NCBI GenBank assembly: GCA_005883995.1
Contig: VAXB01000033.1
Location: forward strand, 1 to 64,000
DNA length: 64,000 nucleotides
Direction of reading: 5' to 3'
Source of the DNA: Actinomycetota bacterium
GTDB lineage: Bacteria; Actinomycetota; Thermoleophilia; Gaiellales; Gaiellaceae
In this document: piece after piece, positions 7,972-16,448 of the stretch
Layout of the letters: every line of letters begins with the position of its first letter
Numbering within the stretch: the stretch's first letter is position 1
Notes under the pieces: generated by a model
Told to the model about the DNA's origin: nothing
The model's database searches: none
The model's input: the letters and a program-made list of their open reading frames with translations, nothing else
Translations under genes and position numbers: made by a program

Positions 7972-10742
7972 TTGCCGAGCGGGACGACGCCGACGCGCGC
8001 CGCGACATCCTCGAGCGACAGCGCCGCGCCGGCCGTGTGCGCCTCGGCGTACCGGTCGCCGCCGAGCTCGGCGACGGCGTAGTCGCGAACCTTCTCCTGC
8101 GTCGAGGTTTCGTCCGAATCGATCGCGGCGCCGATGTCGCGGAACAGCCGCTGTGACGCACCGAGGAGCTCCGCCGCCTGGTCCGGTCGCTCCTCGCGCA
8201 TCGCGATCTCGGCGAATCCGCCGACGCAGTATGCGATCACCTCGCGGTACCCGAGCCGGCGCGCGATTCCGAAACTTTCGGCGAGCCCCGCGCGGGCGTC
8301 GTCGAGGCGGCCGAGTATGAGATACGACCGCGCGAGGTTGTGGACCGAGACGGCCAGGCCGTCGTCATCGCCGGTGACGCGCGCAAGCTCGATCGACTCC
8401 GAGAAGTAGGCGATCGCGGTGTCGACGTCCCCGCGCCTGTTCGCGATTGCGCCGAGGTTCGACAGGATCGTCGCGAGGCGCATCGTCTTACCGAGCGCGC
8501 GCGCGCCGGTCGCAGCCTCGTCGTACAAGGCGACCGCGCGGTCCAAGTCGCCCTCGCCGACCGCGACGTTCCCGAGCGAGCCAACGGCCCTGTTCACACC
8601 GTCGTCGTCACCGACGCCGCGGAAGAGCTCGAGCGCTTCCTCCCACCAGGCGCGCGCCGTTTCGAGGTCGCCGACCCGATACGAAAAGCCGGCCGCGCAA
8701 TCGAGCGCCCGCCCACGAACGGCCGCTGGGGCGGTCGGGCTCCGCGCGACGAGGTCCTCGGTGTGCGTACGCGCCTCGCGGAGGTGCCCGCGGACGAGCC
8801 AGTAGTAATTCGCGGCGCTCACGAGCTCGACCTCGAGCTCCACCTCGGCAGTCTCCGCCGCCCAGGCGAGGGCCGCGCGGAGATTGTCCTCCTCGACGGC
8901 GAGCCGGTCGTAGAAGCGCGTCTCGGCTGCGTCGCCGGCCATCAGTGCCGTCTCTGCTTCGCGAACGACCGCGGCGACGTACCCCGCGTGTCGCCTTCTC
9001 GTTGCCTCGGCCTCGCCTGACGCCGTCAATTGCTCCGCTGCGTAGTCGCGGACCGTCTCGAGCATCGCGAAACGCGGGAGCTCCGGCGTCCCGATTCGGC
9101 GCAGGAGGTTGTCGTCGACGAGCGACGACACGGCCGTCAGCACGTCGCTGATTCCGTCGCCGCACACCGCCTCCGCGGCGTCCAACGTACAGCCGCCGAC
9201 GAACACCGACAACCGCGCGAACACGATGCGCTCATCCGGTTCGAGAAGCTCGTGGCTCCAGTCGAGCGTTGCCCGGAGCGTGCGTTGACGCGTCGGCGCA
9301 TCGCGTGGACCCGCAGTCAGGACGTCGAGCGCGCGTTCGAGGCGACGCGCGAGCTGGACCGGCGGAAGGAGCTTGACGCGCGCTGCCGCCAGCTCGATCG
9401 CAAGCGGCAGTCCGTCGAGCCGCCGGCAGATCTCGACGATCGCCGCTGCAGCCGGTTCGTCCACCACGAACGAGGGGTCGACCGCCTGCGCACGTGCAAC
9501 GAACAGACGAACGGCCTCGTTCTCCGTCGCCTCCTCGAAGCTCGCCTCGGCGCGCGCCGGAACCGGGAGCGGGGGGACAGGGTATTCCTGCTCGCCCGAG
9601 ACGCGTAACGGGGAGCGGCTGGTCGTCAGCACGAGCAGCCGCTCGGTCGCCGCCAACAGCCTTGCGACGACGGGGGCCCCCGGCAGCAGCTGCTCGAAGT
9701 TGTCGAGCACGAGCAGAAGCCGTCGGTCGGCGAGGTAATTCCGCAGCGCCTGTTCGACGTCCTCTCCGTGCTCGACCCCGAGCGCATCTGCGATCGCGGG
9801 CGCGACGAGCGATGGGTCGCGAAGCGCGGCGAGGTCGACGAAGACCCCGCCGTCGACGAGGGTGGCGCCGAGCTCCTCGGCGACCGCCAGCGCCAGGCGC
9901 GTCTTACCGGTCCCGCCGGGCCCCGTCAGCGTCACGAGCCGTACGTCGTCGCGTCCGAGCAGCGCGGACACCCCCGCGACCTCGATGCGCCGCCCGATCA
10001 GCCGTGTCGGCGGCGTCGGCAGTCGCAGCTCGCCGGCGGCCGCGCGCATGGGGCCCGAAAGCTCCGGGTCCTGGCGAAGAACCTGCCGCTCGAGCGCCTG
10101 CAACTGCGGCCCGGGCTCCACGCCCAGCTCGTCGACGAGCGTTTCGCGCGCCGCCCGATATGCGTCGAGCGCGTCCTTCTGCCGCCCGGCGCGATAGAGC
10201 GCGAGCACCTGCTGCTCGCGGAATCGTTCGCGGAACGGCTCTTCCGCGACGAGCGCGTCGAGCTCCGGGAGCAGCTCCTCGTGTCGTCCGAGCGCGAGAT
10301 TCGCGTCGACCCGCAGCTCGAGCGCATCCAGGCGGAACGCGCCGAGCCGTTCGGCCTCGCGCGCGGCAACGGGCTCGCCCGCGAGGTCGGCGAGCGGTGT
10401 ACCGCGCCAGAGCCGGAGGGCCGAGTCGAGGGCGTCCGAGGCCTCGCCCGGCCTGCCGTCGCCGAGCGACCGGCGCGCGCGGGCGACGAGCTTCTCGAAC
10501 CGCGCCGCGTCCAGCTCGTCCGCCTCGACCGTGAGCCGGTAGCCGGTTCCTCGAGTCTCGAGCCGCTCGCGTCCGATCGCGTCGCGGAGCCCGTGGACGT
10601 AAACCTGGAGCGACTGCACGGCGGAACGCGGCGCCTGCTCGCCCCAGACGTCGTCGATCAGGCGCTCGCGCGAGACCGTCTGGTTCGGGTGGGAGAGGAG
10701 GACGACCAGTACCGCGCGCTGCTTCGGCGCTCCGAGCGCCAA
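7968..10742 (-). CDS. AfsR/SARP-like regulator: BTAD winged helix, NB-ARC-type ATPase, TPR
   Basis: APKQRAVLVVLLSHPNQTVSRERLIDDVWGEQAPRSAVQSLQVYVHGLRDAIG...BTAD...LTGPGGTGKTRLALAVAEELG...LLLVLDNFEQLLP...TPR; true start probably upstream (~10800, EFRILGPIEAVRDG in frame). Confidence 0.9.
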   Translation of the reverse strand: MALGAPKQRAVLVVLLSHPNQTVSRERLIDDVWGEQAPRSAVQSLQVYVHGLRDAIGRERLETRGTGYRLTVEADELDAARFEKLVARARRSLGDGRPGEASDALDSALRLWRGTPLADLAGEPVAAREAERLGAFRLDALELRVDANLALGRHEELLPELDALVAEEPFRERFREQQVLALYRAGRQKDALDAYRAARETLVDELGVEPGPQLQALERQVLRQDPELSGPMRAAAGELRLPTPPTRLIGRRIEVAGVSALLGRDDVRLVTLTGPGGTGKTRLALAVAEELGATLVDGGVFVDLAALRDPSLVAPAIADALGVEHGEDVEQALRNYLADRRLLLVLDNFEQLLPGAPVVARLLAATERLLVLTTSRSPLRVSGEQEYPVPPLPVPARAEASFEEATENEAVRLFVARAQAVDPSFVVDEPAAAAIVEICRRLDGLPLAIELAAARVKLLPPVQLARRLERALDVLTAGPRDAPTRQRTLRATLDWSHELLEPDERIVFARLSVFVGGCTLDAAEAVCGDGISDVLTAVSSLVDDNLLRRIGTPELPRFAMLETVRDYAAEQLTASGEAEATRRRHAGYVAAVVREAETALMAGDAAETRFYDRLAVEEDNLRAALAWAAETAEVELEVELVSAANYYWLVRGHLREARTHTEDLVARSPTAPAAVRGRALDCAAGFSYRVGDLETARAWWEEALELFRGVGDDDGVNRAVGSLGNVAVGEGDLDRAVALYDEAATGARALGKTMRLATILSNLGAIANRRGDVDTAIAYFSESIELARVTGDDDGLAVSVHNLARSYLILGRLDDARAGLAESFGIARRLGYREVIAYCVGGFAEIAMREERPDQAAELLGASQRLFRDIGAAIDSDETSTQEKVRDYAVAELGGDRYAEAHTAGAALSLEDVAARVGVVPLGN

Positions 10743-10809
10743 CGGAACACCGTCGCGGACGGCCTCGATCGGGCCGAGGATGCGGAATTCGATCTCCAGA
10801 CGACCCCTC

Positions 10810-10838
10810 TTAAGCCGACGTCAAGCGGATCTTAAGCG
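10810..10838. promoter_or_regulatory. Candidate SARP/OmpR-type operator: three direct heptamers at 11-bp period
   Basis: TTAAGCC-gacg-TCAAGCG-gatc-TTAAGCG, starting at 10810, 10821 and 10832. Confidence 0.6.
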
Positions 10839-10887
10839 CGCCGTTCGATCGTGCTCCCACACCCCCACTGCTTGAAAGGAGCACGAC

Positions 10888-11457
10888 ATGATCAGCGCAG
10901 GAGACACGATCCACAATCCGATCACCGGCGAGCGCCTCGTCTTCCGCAAGACGTCGCGCGAGACGGGCGGCCAGGCGGTCGTGATCGAGACGTTCGTCCA
11001 GCCGAACGGCTTCGTCGCCGCGGCTCATGTCCACCCGAGTCAGGAAGAGCGCTTCGAGATCCTCCGCGGCTCCGTCGGCTTCAAGGTCGGACGCAAGAAG
11101 CTCGTCGCCGGCCCCGGCCAGCGCCTGACCGTTCCTGCGGGCACGCCGCACAAGTTCTGGAACGCGGGCGACGACGAGGCGCACTTCGTCTGCGAGGTCC
11201 GGCCGGCGCTCCAGTTCGAGTCACTGATCGAGACGATGTTCTCGCTCGCGGCCGACGGCAAGACGAACCGGAAGGGCATGCCGAACCCGCTTCGGCTCGC
11301 GGTGATCGCCAACGCGCACTTCGACACCGTGCAGCTCCCGTTCCCGCCGGCGCTCGTGCAGAAGCTCGGCCTCGCGGTCGGCGCACCGCTCGGTCGCGTG
11401 CTCGGCTACGGCGCAACCTACGTCCCGTCCGGCACGCCGCTCGCGGCGACGGTCTAG
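10888..11457 (+). CDS. Cupin-domain protein
   Basis: AAHVHPSQEERFEILRGSVGFKVGRKKLVAGPGQRLTVPAGTPHKFWNAG; RBS aaggagc. Confidence 0.85.
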   Translation: MISAGDTIHNPITGERLVFRKTSRETGGQAVVIETFVQPNGFVAAAHVHPSQEERFEILRGSVGFKVGRKKLVAGPGQRLTVPAGTPHKFWNAGDDEAHFVCEVRPALQFESLIETMFSLAADGKTNRKGMPNPLRLAVIANAHFDTVQLPFPPALVQKLGLAVGAPLGRVLGYGATYVPSGTPLAATV

Positions 11458-11466
11458 GGGATCGGG

Positions 11467-11565
11467 ATGCGCCGCCGCGTCATCTTCGCCGCGCTGGTCA
11501 CCGCCCTGCTCATGCTCGCCGCTCTCGGCGTCGTGCTGCGGGTCGTGCGACCGGTGACCGTTTGA
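11467..11565 (+). CDS. Small single-TM peptide
   Basis: MRRRVIFAALVTALLMLAALGVVLRVVRPVTV, 32 aa. Confidence 0.35.
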   Translation: MRRRVIFAALVTALLMLAALGVVLRVVRPVTV

Positions 11566-11626
11566 TCCGACGAGCGCCCGCCGCGAGGCGGGCGCTCGCA
11601 TCCATCGACGAAACGGAGGAACCAAG

Positions 11627-11995
11627 ATGCACGACACGTTGACGACACCGCTTCCTGCCTCGTGGCTCGTCAGCCGGCTCGGGATCCGGCCAGCGGAGAT
11701 CGACCGGCTTCGGGAGCGCGGCGAGCTGTTCGGCGCGCAGCACGACGCGACCGGTGAGTGGTTCTACCCGGCGTGGCAATTCGGGCCCGGCGGCGAGGTG
11801 CCGCCCGGCGTGCGCGCCGTCGTTCGCGTCGCGCGGTCGCTCGGGATCACGGAGGAGCGGCTGGTGTCGGTACTGCGCCGGCGGGCGGGGCTGATGGGCG
11901 GCGGACGTTTGTTCGACCTTCTCTTCGAAGGGCGGGCGGATTCCGTCGTCGAGGCTGTCAGATCGCTTAACGTCGCCCAAACGATGCCGGGCTAG
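11627..11995 (+). CDS. Hypothetical protein (antitoxin-like HTH suspected)
   Basis: MHDTLTTPLPASWLVSRLGIRPAEIDRLRERGELFGAQHDATGEWFYPAWQF... Confidence 0.55.
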   Translation: MHDTLTTPLPASWLVSRLGIRPAEIDRLRERGELFGAQHDATGEWFYPAWQFGPGGEVPPGVRAVVRVARSLGITEERLVSVLRRRAGLMGGGRLFDLLFEGRADSVVEAVRSLNVAQTMPG

Positions 11996-12057
11996 ACTTG
12001 AAGGCGGAAGGTGCAGCCGCGCCTTCGGGGTCGTTCCTCACGTATTCAAGGAGAACA

Positions 12058-12411
12058 ATGTCTCGCATTCGAATCGCGCTCGTCGCCGCTCTTTCCGCCG
12101 CGCTCGTCATCGTCGCGACCGCGACGGCCGCGCCGATCAAGCTGAGCGGCGCCGTCGGGCCCGGCTTCACGATCACGTTGAAGAAGGGCACCGCGAAGGT
12201 CACGAAGCTGAAGGCCGGCAAGTACACCATCACTGTGAAGGACCTGTCGAGCATCCACAACTTCCATCTGACGGGGCCCGGCTTGAACAAGGTCACCGGC
12301 GTCGGCGCGACCGGCACCACGAAGTGGACCGTCACGCTGAAGAAGGGGACGTACAAGTACGTCTGCGATCCCCACAAGACGATCATGAAGGGCCTCTTCA
12401 AGGTCGCCTGA
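12058..12411 (+). CDS. Cupredoxin-like secreted protein
   Basis: Signal peptide; NFHLTGPG...KWTVTLKKGTYKYVCDPHKTIMKG (H/C/H/M type 1 Cu ligand pattern). Confidence 0.8.
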   Translation: MSRIRIALVAALSAALVIVATATAAPIKLSGAVGPGFTITLKKGTAKVTKLKAGKYTITVKDLSSIHNFHLTGPGLNKVTGVGATGTTKWTVTLKKGTYKYVCDPHKTIMKGLFKVA

Positions 12412-12430
12412 CGCGGAAGGCAAACCGCTC

Positions 12431-12480
12431 GTAGCTCCTTCGCGTACCGGGCTTTGTAACCCGAGACGCGAAGGAGCTAC
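12431..12480 (+). promoter_or_regulatory. 5' UTR hairpin with Shine-Dalgarno in its 3' arm
   Basis: gtagctccttcgcgt(12431-12445)/acgcgaaggagctac(12466-12480): perfect 15-bp stem plus inner cggg/cccg; AAGGAG paired; ATG at 12481. Confidence 0.75.
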
Positions 12481-12834
12481 ATGTTTCGACTGACATTGCT
12501 CGTCGCGGCGCTCGCCGCCGCACTGTTCATCGTCTCCGCGCAGGCCGCGACCCCGCGCCTGACGGGCGAGGCAGGCCCCGGGTTCTCGATCGAGGTCACG
12601 AAGGCCGGCAAGGACGTCAAGACGTTGAAGGCCGGCAAGTACACGATCAAGGTCGAGGACAAGAGCTCGATTCACAATTTCCACTTGATCGGCCCCGGCG
12701 TGAACAAGAAGACCAGCGTCTCGTTCACGGGCGAGACGACGTGGAAGGTCACGCTGAAGCCGGGCAAGTACACGTACCAGTGCGACATTCATGTCGCGGC
12801 CGGCATGAAGGGCTCGTTCAAGGTTACGAAGTAG
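12481..12834 (+). CDS. Cupredoxin-like secreted protein (paralogue)
   Basis: NFHLIGPGVNKKTSVSFTGETTWKVTLKPGKYTYQCDIHVAAGMKGSFKV. Confidence 0.8.
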   Translation: MFRLTLLVAALAAALFIVSAQAATPRLTGEAGPGFSIEVTKAGKDVKTLKAGKYTIKVEDKSSIHNFHLIGPGVNKKTSVSFTGETTWKVTLKPGKYTYQCDIHVAAGMKGSFKVTK

Positions 12835-13204
12835 CGAGCGTCAATTCGCGGATCTGGCCGGCTTCGATCTCGAAGGCGGCCAGGTCGCCGCTTCGGAGCG
12901 AGAGGATCACGTACGGCCGCCGCTCCCAGAGGCCGATGTTCTCGACGTCCGTCCGCGACGGCCGTGCGGGGGCCGAGAGATGCGAGTGGAAGACGGCGAG
13001 CTCGAAGCCGTCGTCCTCCGCGAACCACAGCTCCGGGTTGTCGAGCTCGAGCTCGAAGCGGTATGGCGATGCCGCCTTGTTCGTGCCGGGCTCGTAGCGC
13101 TCCGCCCGGCCGTCACGCAGGAGAAGGAGGCCGCACGCTTCGTTCGGTGCTTCGCGCTCGGCGTGCGCGACGAGCTGCGCGCGCACGTCGGCCGGGATCA
13201 CCAC
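12824..13204 (-). CDS. M67/JAMM-family metallopeptidase, Mec+-like
   Basis: HSHLSAPARPSRTD = HxH(x7)SxxD JAMM motif; GTG start overlaps the stop of cysM. Confidence 0.8.
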   Translation of the reverse strand: MVIPADVRAQLVAHAEREAPNEACGLLLLRDGRAERYEPGTNKAASPYRFELELDNPELWFAEDDGFELAVFHSHLSAPARPSRTDVENIGLWERRPYVILSLRSGDLAAFEIEAGQIRELTLATS

Positions 13205-14127
13205 CAGACGGTGTGCTCCATCGACGCTTCCACGTCGTCCGCGTCCCAGAAGTGGGCAGACAAGTACTTCCAGCCCGCGTCGGCGAGGACCGCGACGACG
13301 GTGGCGCCTTCGCGTTCGGCGGCGAGCTTTCGCGCGACGTGCGCGACGGCACCCGACGACACGCCGGCGAAGATCCCGTCCTCGTCGAGCAGCCGCCGCA
13401 CCTCGCTGACCGACTCCTCGTTCGAGACGAGCACCTTCCGGTCGAGCTTCGACACGTCGAGGATCGGCGGCACGTACCCATCGTCGAGCGAGCGCAGGCC
13501 CATGACCGGGTCGCCGGGTAGCGGTTCCGCGGCGGCGACGACGACGTCGGGAAACGCTTCGCGGACGCGTTCGCCCGTTCCCATCAGCGTGCCGCCGGTT
13601 CCGAGGCCGGCGACGAGGACGTCGACTCGTTCGAGTGCTTCGACGATCTCGGTGCCGGTTCCGTCGTAGTGCGCGCGCGGATTCGCCTTGTTGGCGTACT
13701 GGAACGGCATGAAGTAGCGCGAGTCCTGCTCGGCGAGCTTCAGTGCGAGCCGGACGGCGCCGTTCGATCCTTCGTCCGGAGGCGAGTAGACGATGCGTGC
13801 TCCGTAAAGCCGCAGCAGTCGCTTGCGCTCCTCGGTCGCGTTCTCCGGCATGACGCACGTCAGGGGGTAGCCCTTGAGCTTCGCGACGAGTGCGAGCGAG
13901 ATCCCAGTGTTGCCGCTCGTCGGCTCGAGCAGCTCGCGGCCCGGCTCCAGCTCCCCGTTCGTCTCGGCCGCGTCGATCATCGCTTTCGCAATCCGGTCCT
14001 TGATCGAACCGGTCGGGTTCTGGCCCTCGAGCTTCGCGAAGATCCGCGACTCACCGACGGAGGTCAGCTCGACGAGCGGCGTGTTGCCGACGAGGTCGAG
14101 CAGGTTCGTCGCGAGGCGGCTAGACAT
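13198..14127 (-). CDS. cysM: Cysteine synthase, CysM type
   Basis: NTPLVELTSV...KLEGQNPTGSIKDRIAKAMI...EPTSGNTGISLALVAKLKGY...GLGTGGTLMGTG. Confidence 0.9.
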   Translation of the reverse strand: MSSRLATNLLDLVGNTPLVELTSVGESRIFAKLEGQNPTGSIKDRIAKAMIDAAETNGELEPGRELLEPTSGNTGISLALVAKLKGYPLTCVMPENATEERKRLLRLYGARIVYSPPDEGSNGAVRLALKLAEQDSRYFMPFQYANKANPRAHYDGTGTEIVEALERVDVLVAGLGTGGTLMGTGERVREAFPDVVVAAAEPLPGDPVMGLRSLDDGYVPPILDVSKLDRKVLVSNEESVSEVRRLLDEDGIFAGVSSGAVAHVARKLAAEREGATVVAVLADAGWKYLSAHFWDADDVEASMEHTVWW

Positions 14128-14177
14128 GCGACGTGCAGTTGGAGAGACGTTTCCGGAAGCTGCGCCGGAGCGATGCT

Positions 14178-14447
14178 TCAGCCACCGGCCATTGCCGGCA
14201 GCAGGATCACCGTCGACCCGGGCCGCACTTCCGTGTCGAGCCCATCGCGTGTCCGGACGTCCTCCCCCTCCACGTACACGTTCACGAACGGTGCGACGTC
14301 GCCGTCCTCGACGAGCTGCTCGCGGAGCGAAGGGAAGCGCGACATCAGGTCGTCCAGCAGGTCGCGCACCGTCGCGCCCTCGGCCTCGACGTTCCGCGCG
14401 CCGCCGACGTCGGCGCGGAGCGTGGGTGGGATGCGGATCACGCTCAT
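14178..14447 (-). CDS. cysO: MoaD/ThiS-like sulfur carrier (CysO-like)
   Basis: MSVIRIPPTLRADVGGARNVEAEGATVRDLLDDL...VLLPAMAGG; C-terminal GG. Confidence 0.8.
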   Translation of the reverse strand: MSVIRIPPTLRADVGGARNVEAEGATVRDLLDDLMSRFPSLREQLVEDGDVAPFVNVYVEGEDVRTRDGLDTEVRPGSTVILLPAMAGG

Positions 14448-15514
14448 GCCGGCTCCCGGGTGCCCGCGCAAAACTCGACGTAATCCACGTACTCGGTGAT
14501 CGTCGGGTGCTCGCCGCAGACGGGGCATTTCGGATCGCGTCGGATCAACACCTCGTTGAACTCCGTCGTCAACGCATCGAAGAGCAGCAGGCGCCCCACG
14601 AGCGGCTCGCCGATTCCGAGCGCGAGTTTCAGCGCCTCGCTCGCCTGGAGCGAGCCGACGATGCCGGGCAGCACGCCGAGGACGCCGCCCTCGGCGCACG
14701 ACGGCGCGAGCTCGGGCGGCGGCGGCGTGGGGAAGAGGCAGCGGTAACAGGGCCCGTCACCCGGCTTCAGAACCGTGACCTGCCCTTCGAACCGGTAGAT
14801 CGACCCGTGGACGACGGGGATGTCGTGCCACACCGAGGCGTCGTTGACGAGGTAGCGCGTCGGGAAGTTGTCGGCGCCGTCCACGATCACGTCCCAGCCG
14901 TCGGCGAGGATGCGGTCGACGTTCTCGGAGGTCAGGCGCTCCTGGTACGCGACGACATCCACGTCCGGGTTCAGCGCCTCGATCGTCCGCTTCGCCGACT
15001 CGACCTTCGGCTCGCCGAGCCGCTCGGTCGAGTGGACGATCTGGCGCTGCAGGTTCGATTCGTCGACGACGTCCGCATCGACAATGCCGAGCCGGCCGAT
15101 GCCGGCGGCAGCGAGATAGAGCGACGCCGGCGAGCCAAGCCCGCCCGCACCGATCAGTAGCACCTTCGACGCCAGGAGCTTCAGCTGCCCCTCGGTGAAG
15201 CCGCCGGAGAGGGAGAGCGGCTCGTCGTACCCGAGCTCCTGGAGCGTCTTCGCCGCGAACGCGGAGCGGTTCCCGGCGGCGCAGTAGAGGAGAACGGTGC
15301 GCGAGCGGTCGGGCGCCGCGGTCTCGACGCGGGACTCGAGATTGCCGCGAGGGATATGGATCGCATCGGCGATGTGCCCCTCGTCCCACTCGTCCTGCTC
15401 GCGGATGTCGACAATGACGGGATCGCCCGTCTCGATCAGCTCCCGCGCGCGCACCGCATCGACCTCGTCGATCTCGGACTTCACCTGTGCCAGCAGCTCG
15501 CGGTACGTCGCCAT
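14444..15514 (-). CDS. Rhodanese + ThiF/MoeB-like adenylyltransferase (MoeZ-like; rhodanese at the N-terminus)
   Basis: VIVDIREQDEWDEGHI...LLYCAAGNRSAFAAKTLQELG, then KVLLIGAGGLGSPASLYLAAAGIGRLGIVDADVVDESNLQRQIVH...; inter-domain segment looks deleted in frame. Confidence 0.85.
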   Translation of the reverse strand: MATYRELLAQVKSEIDEVDAVRARELIETGDPVIVDIREQDEWDEGHIADAIHIPRGNLESRVETAAPDRSRTVLLYCAAGNRSAFAAKTLQELGYDEPLSLSGGFTEGQLKLLASKVLLIGAGGLGSPASLYLAAAGIGRLGIVDADVVDESNLQRQIVHSTERLGEPKVESAKRTIEALNPDVDVVAYQERLTSENVDRILADGWDVIVDGADNFPTRYLVNDASVWHDIPVVHGSIYRFEGQVTVLKPGDGPCYRCLFPTPPPPELAPSCAEGGVLGVLPGIVGSLQASEALKLALGIGEPLVGRLLLFDALTTEFNEVLIRRDPKCPVCGEHPTITEYVDYVEFCAGTREPA

Positions 15515-15546
15515 TCCTTCCCAAAGGATAGCGATGGAGGGCAGGG

Positions 15547-16344
15547 CTGAGCCCGCGGGTCAGGGTTGCGGCTGTCGTCGCGGGGGCTGCCGCTCTCACG
15601 GTCGCCGTTGTCGTCGGCGTCACGCTCGCGACGCAGACGCACGTGCCGAAGCACCCGCCGCCCGGCCCGCCCTTCGCGGCCGACCCGACGGCGTCGCCGG
15701 CGCTGCAGCGAGGCGTGCGCGAAGCGTTGGCCGCGTGGCCGACCGGCACGGCCCGGCGCCTCCGGTTGCTCGCCGCTCAGAATCCGCGGAGCGCCCTGGT
15801 TCGCTTCGAGCTCGGGCTTGCGCTCGCGCTCGCGGGGCAGCCGGCCGACGCGAACCGATCCTGGCGGAACGCCGAACGCGTACAGCCCGACTCCCCGTCG
15901 GCGGTGCGTGCGGAGGACGCGCTGCACCCGGAAGCGCCGCCGGGCAAGCCGCCGTTCGTCGCCGCGTTCGCGCGTCCGCGGACGCGCGGGCAGCTGCTCC
16001 TCGCGCGCGGGATCGCGTTCCAGGCGGCGCTTCGCCCCGTCTCGGCCGAGCGCGCGTTCGCCGCCGCTGCCCGGATCACGCCGAACGACCCGGAAGCGCA
16101 GGTCGCCGCGGCAGTCGGCCTCTACGAGAAGGACCGTCCGGCCGCTGCGTTCTCGCGGCTCGGGCCGCTCGTGCGCCGGTTCCCGCACGCCCAGACGGTT
16201 CGCTTCCACCTCGGCCTCCTGCTCATCTACCTGCGGCAATTTCCGCAGGCACGGAAGGAATTGGCGCTCGCCGTCGCGGACGGCCCCCGAACGCCGCTTG
16301 GGAAGCGGGCTCGCACGCTTCTCAACGCTAGTCGCAACGCTTAG
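15547..16344 (+). CDS. TPR-like secreted/membrane hypothetical protein
   Basis: N-terminal TM, ALVRFELGLALALAGQPADANRSW...; start uncertain. Confidence 0.6.
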   Translation: MSPRVRVAAVVAGAAALTVAVVVGVTLATQTHVPKHPPPGPPFAADPTASPALQRGVREALAAWPTGTARRLRLLAAQNPRSALVRFELGLALALAGQPADANRSWRNAERVQPDSPSAVRAEDALHPEAPPGKPPFVAAFARPRTRGQLLLARGIAFQAALRPVSAERAFAAAARITPNDPEAQVAAAVGLYEKDRPAAAFSRLGPLVRRFPHAQTVRFHLGLLLIYLRQFPQARKELALAVADGPRTPLGKRARTLLNASRNA

Positions 16345-16448
16345 GACCTGCTGCCACAAAGATGAGCCGAACGGCCCATGGCGCTCGTCCGGGGTAGCTG
16401 GCACAGTGCGGAATCCGCTGGAATCCGGATCCACGAGGGGGGATCGGA

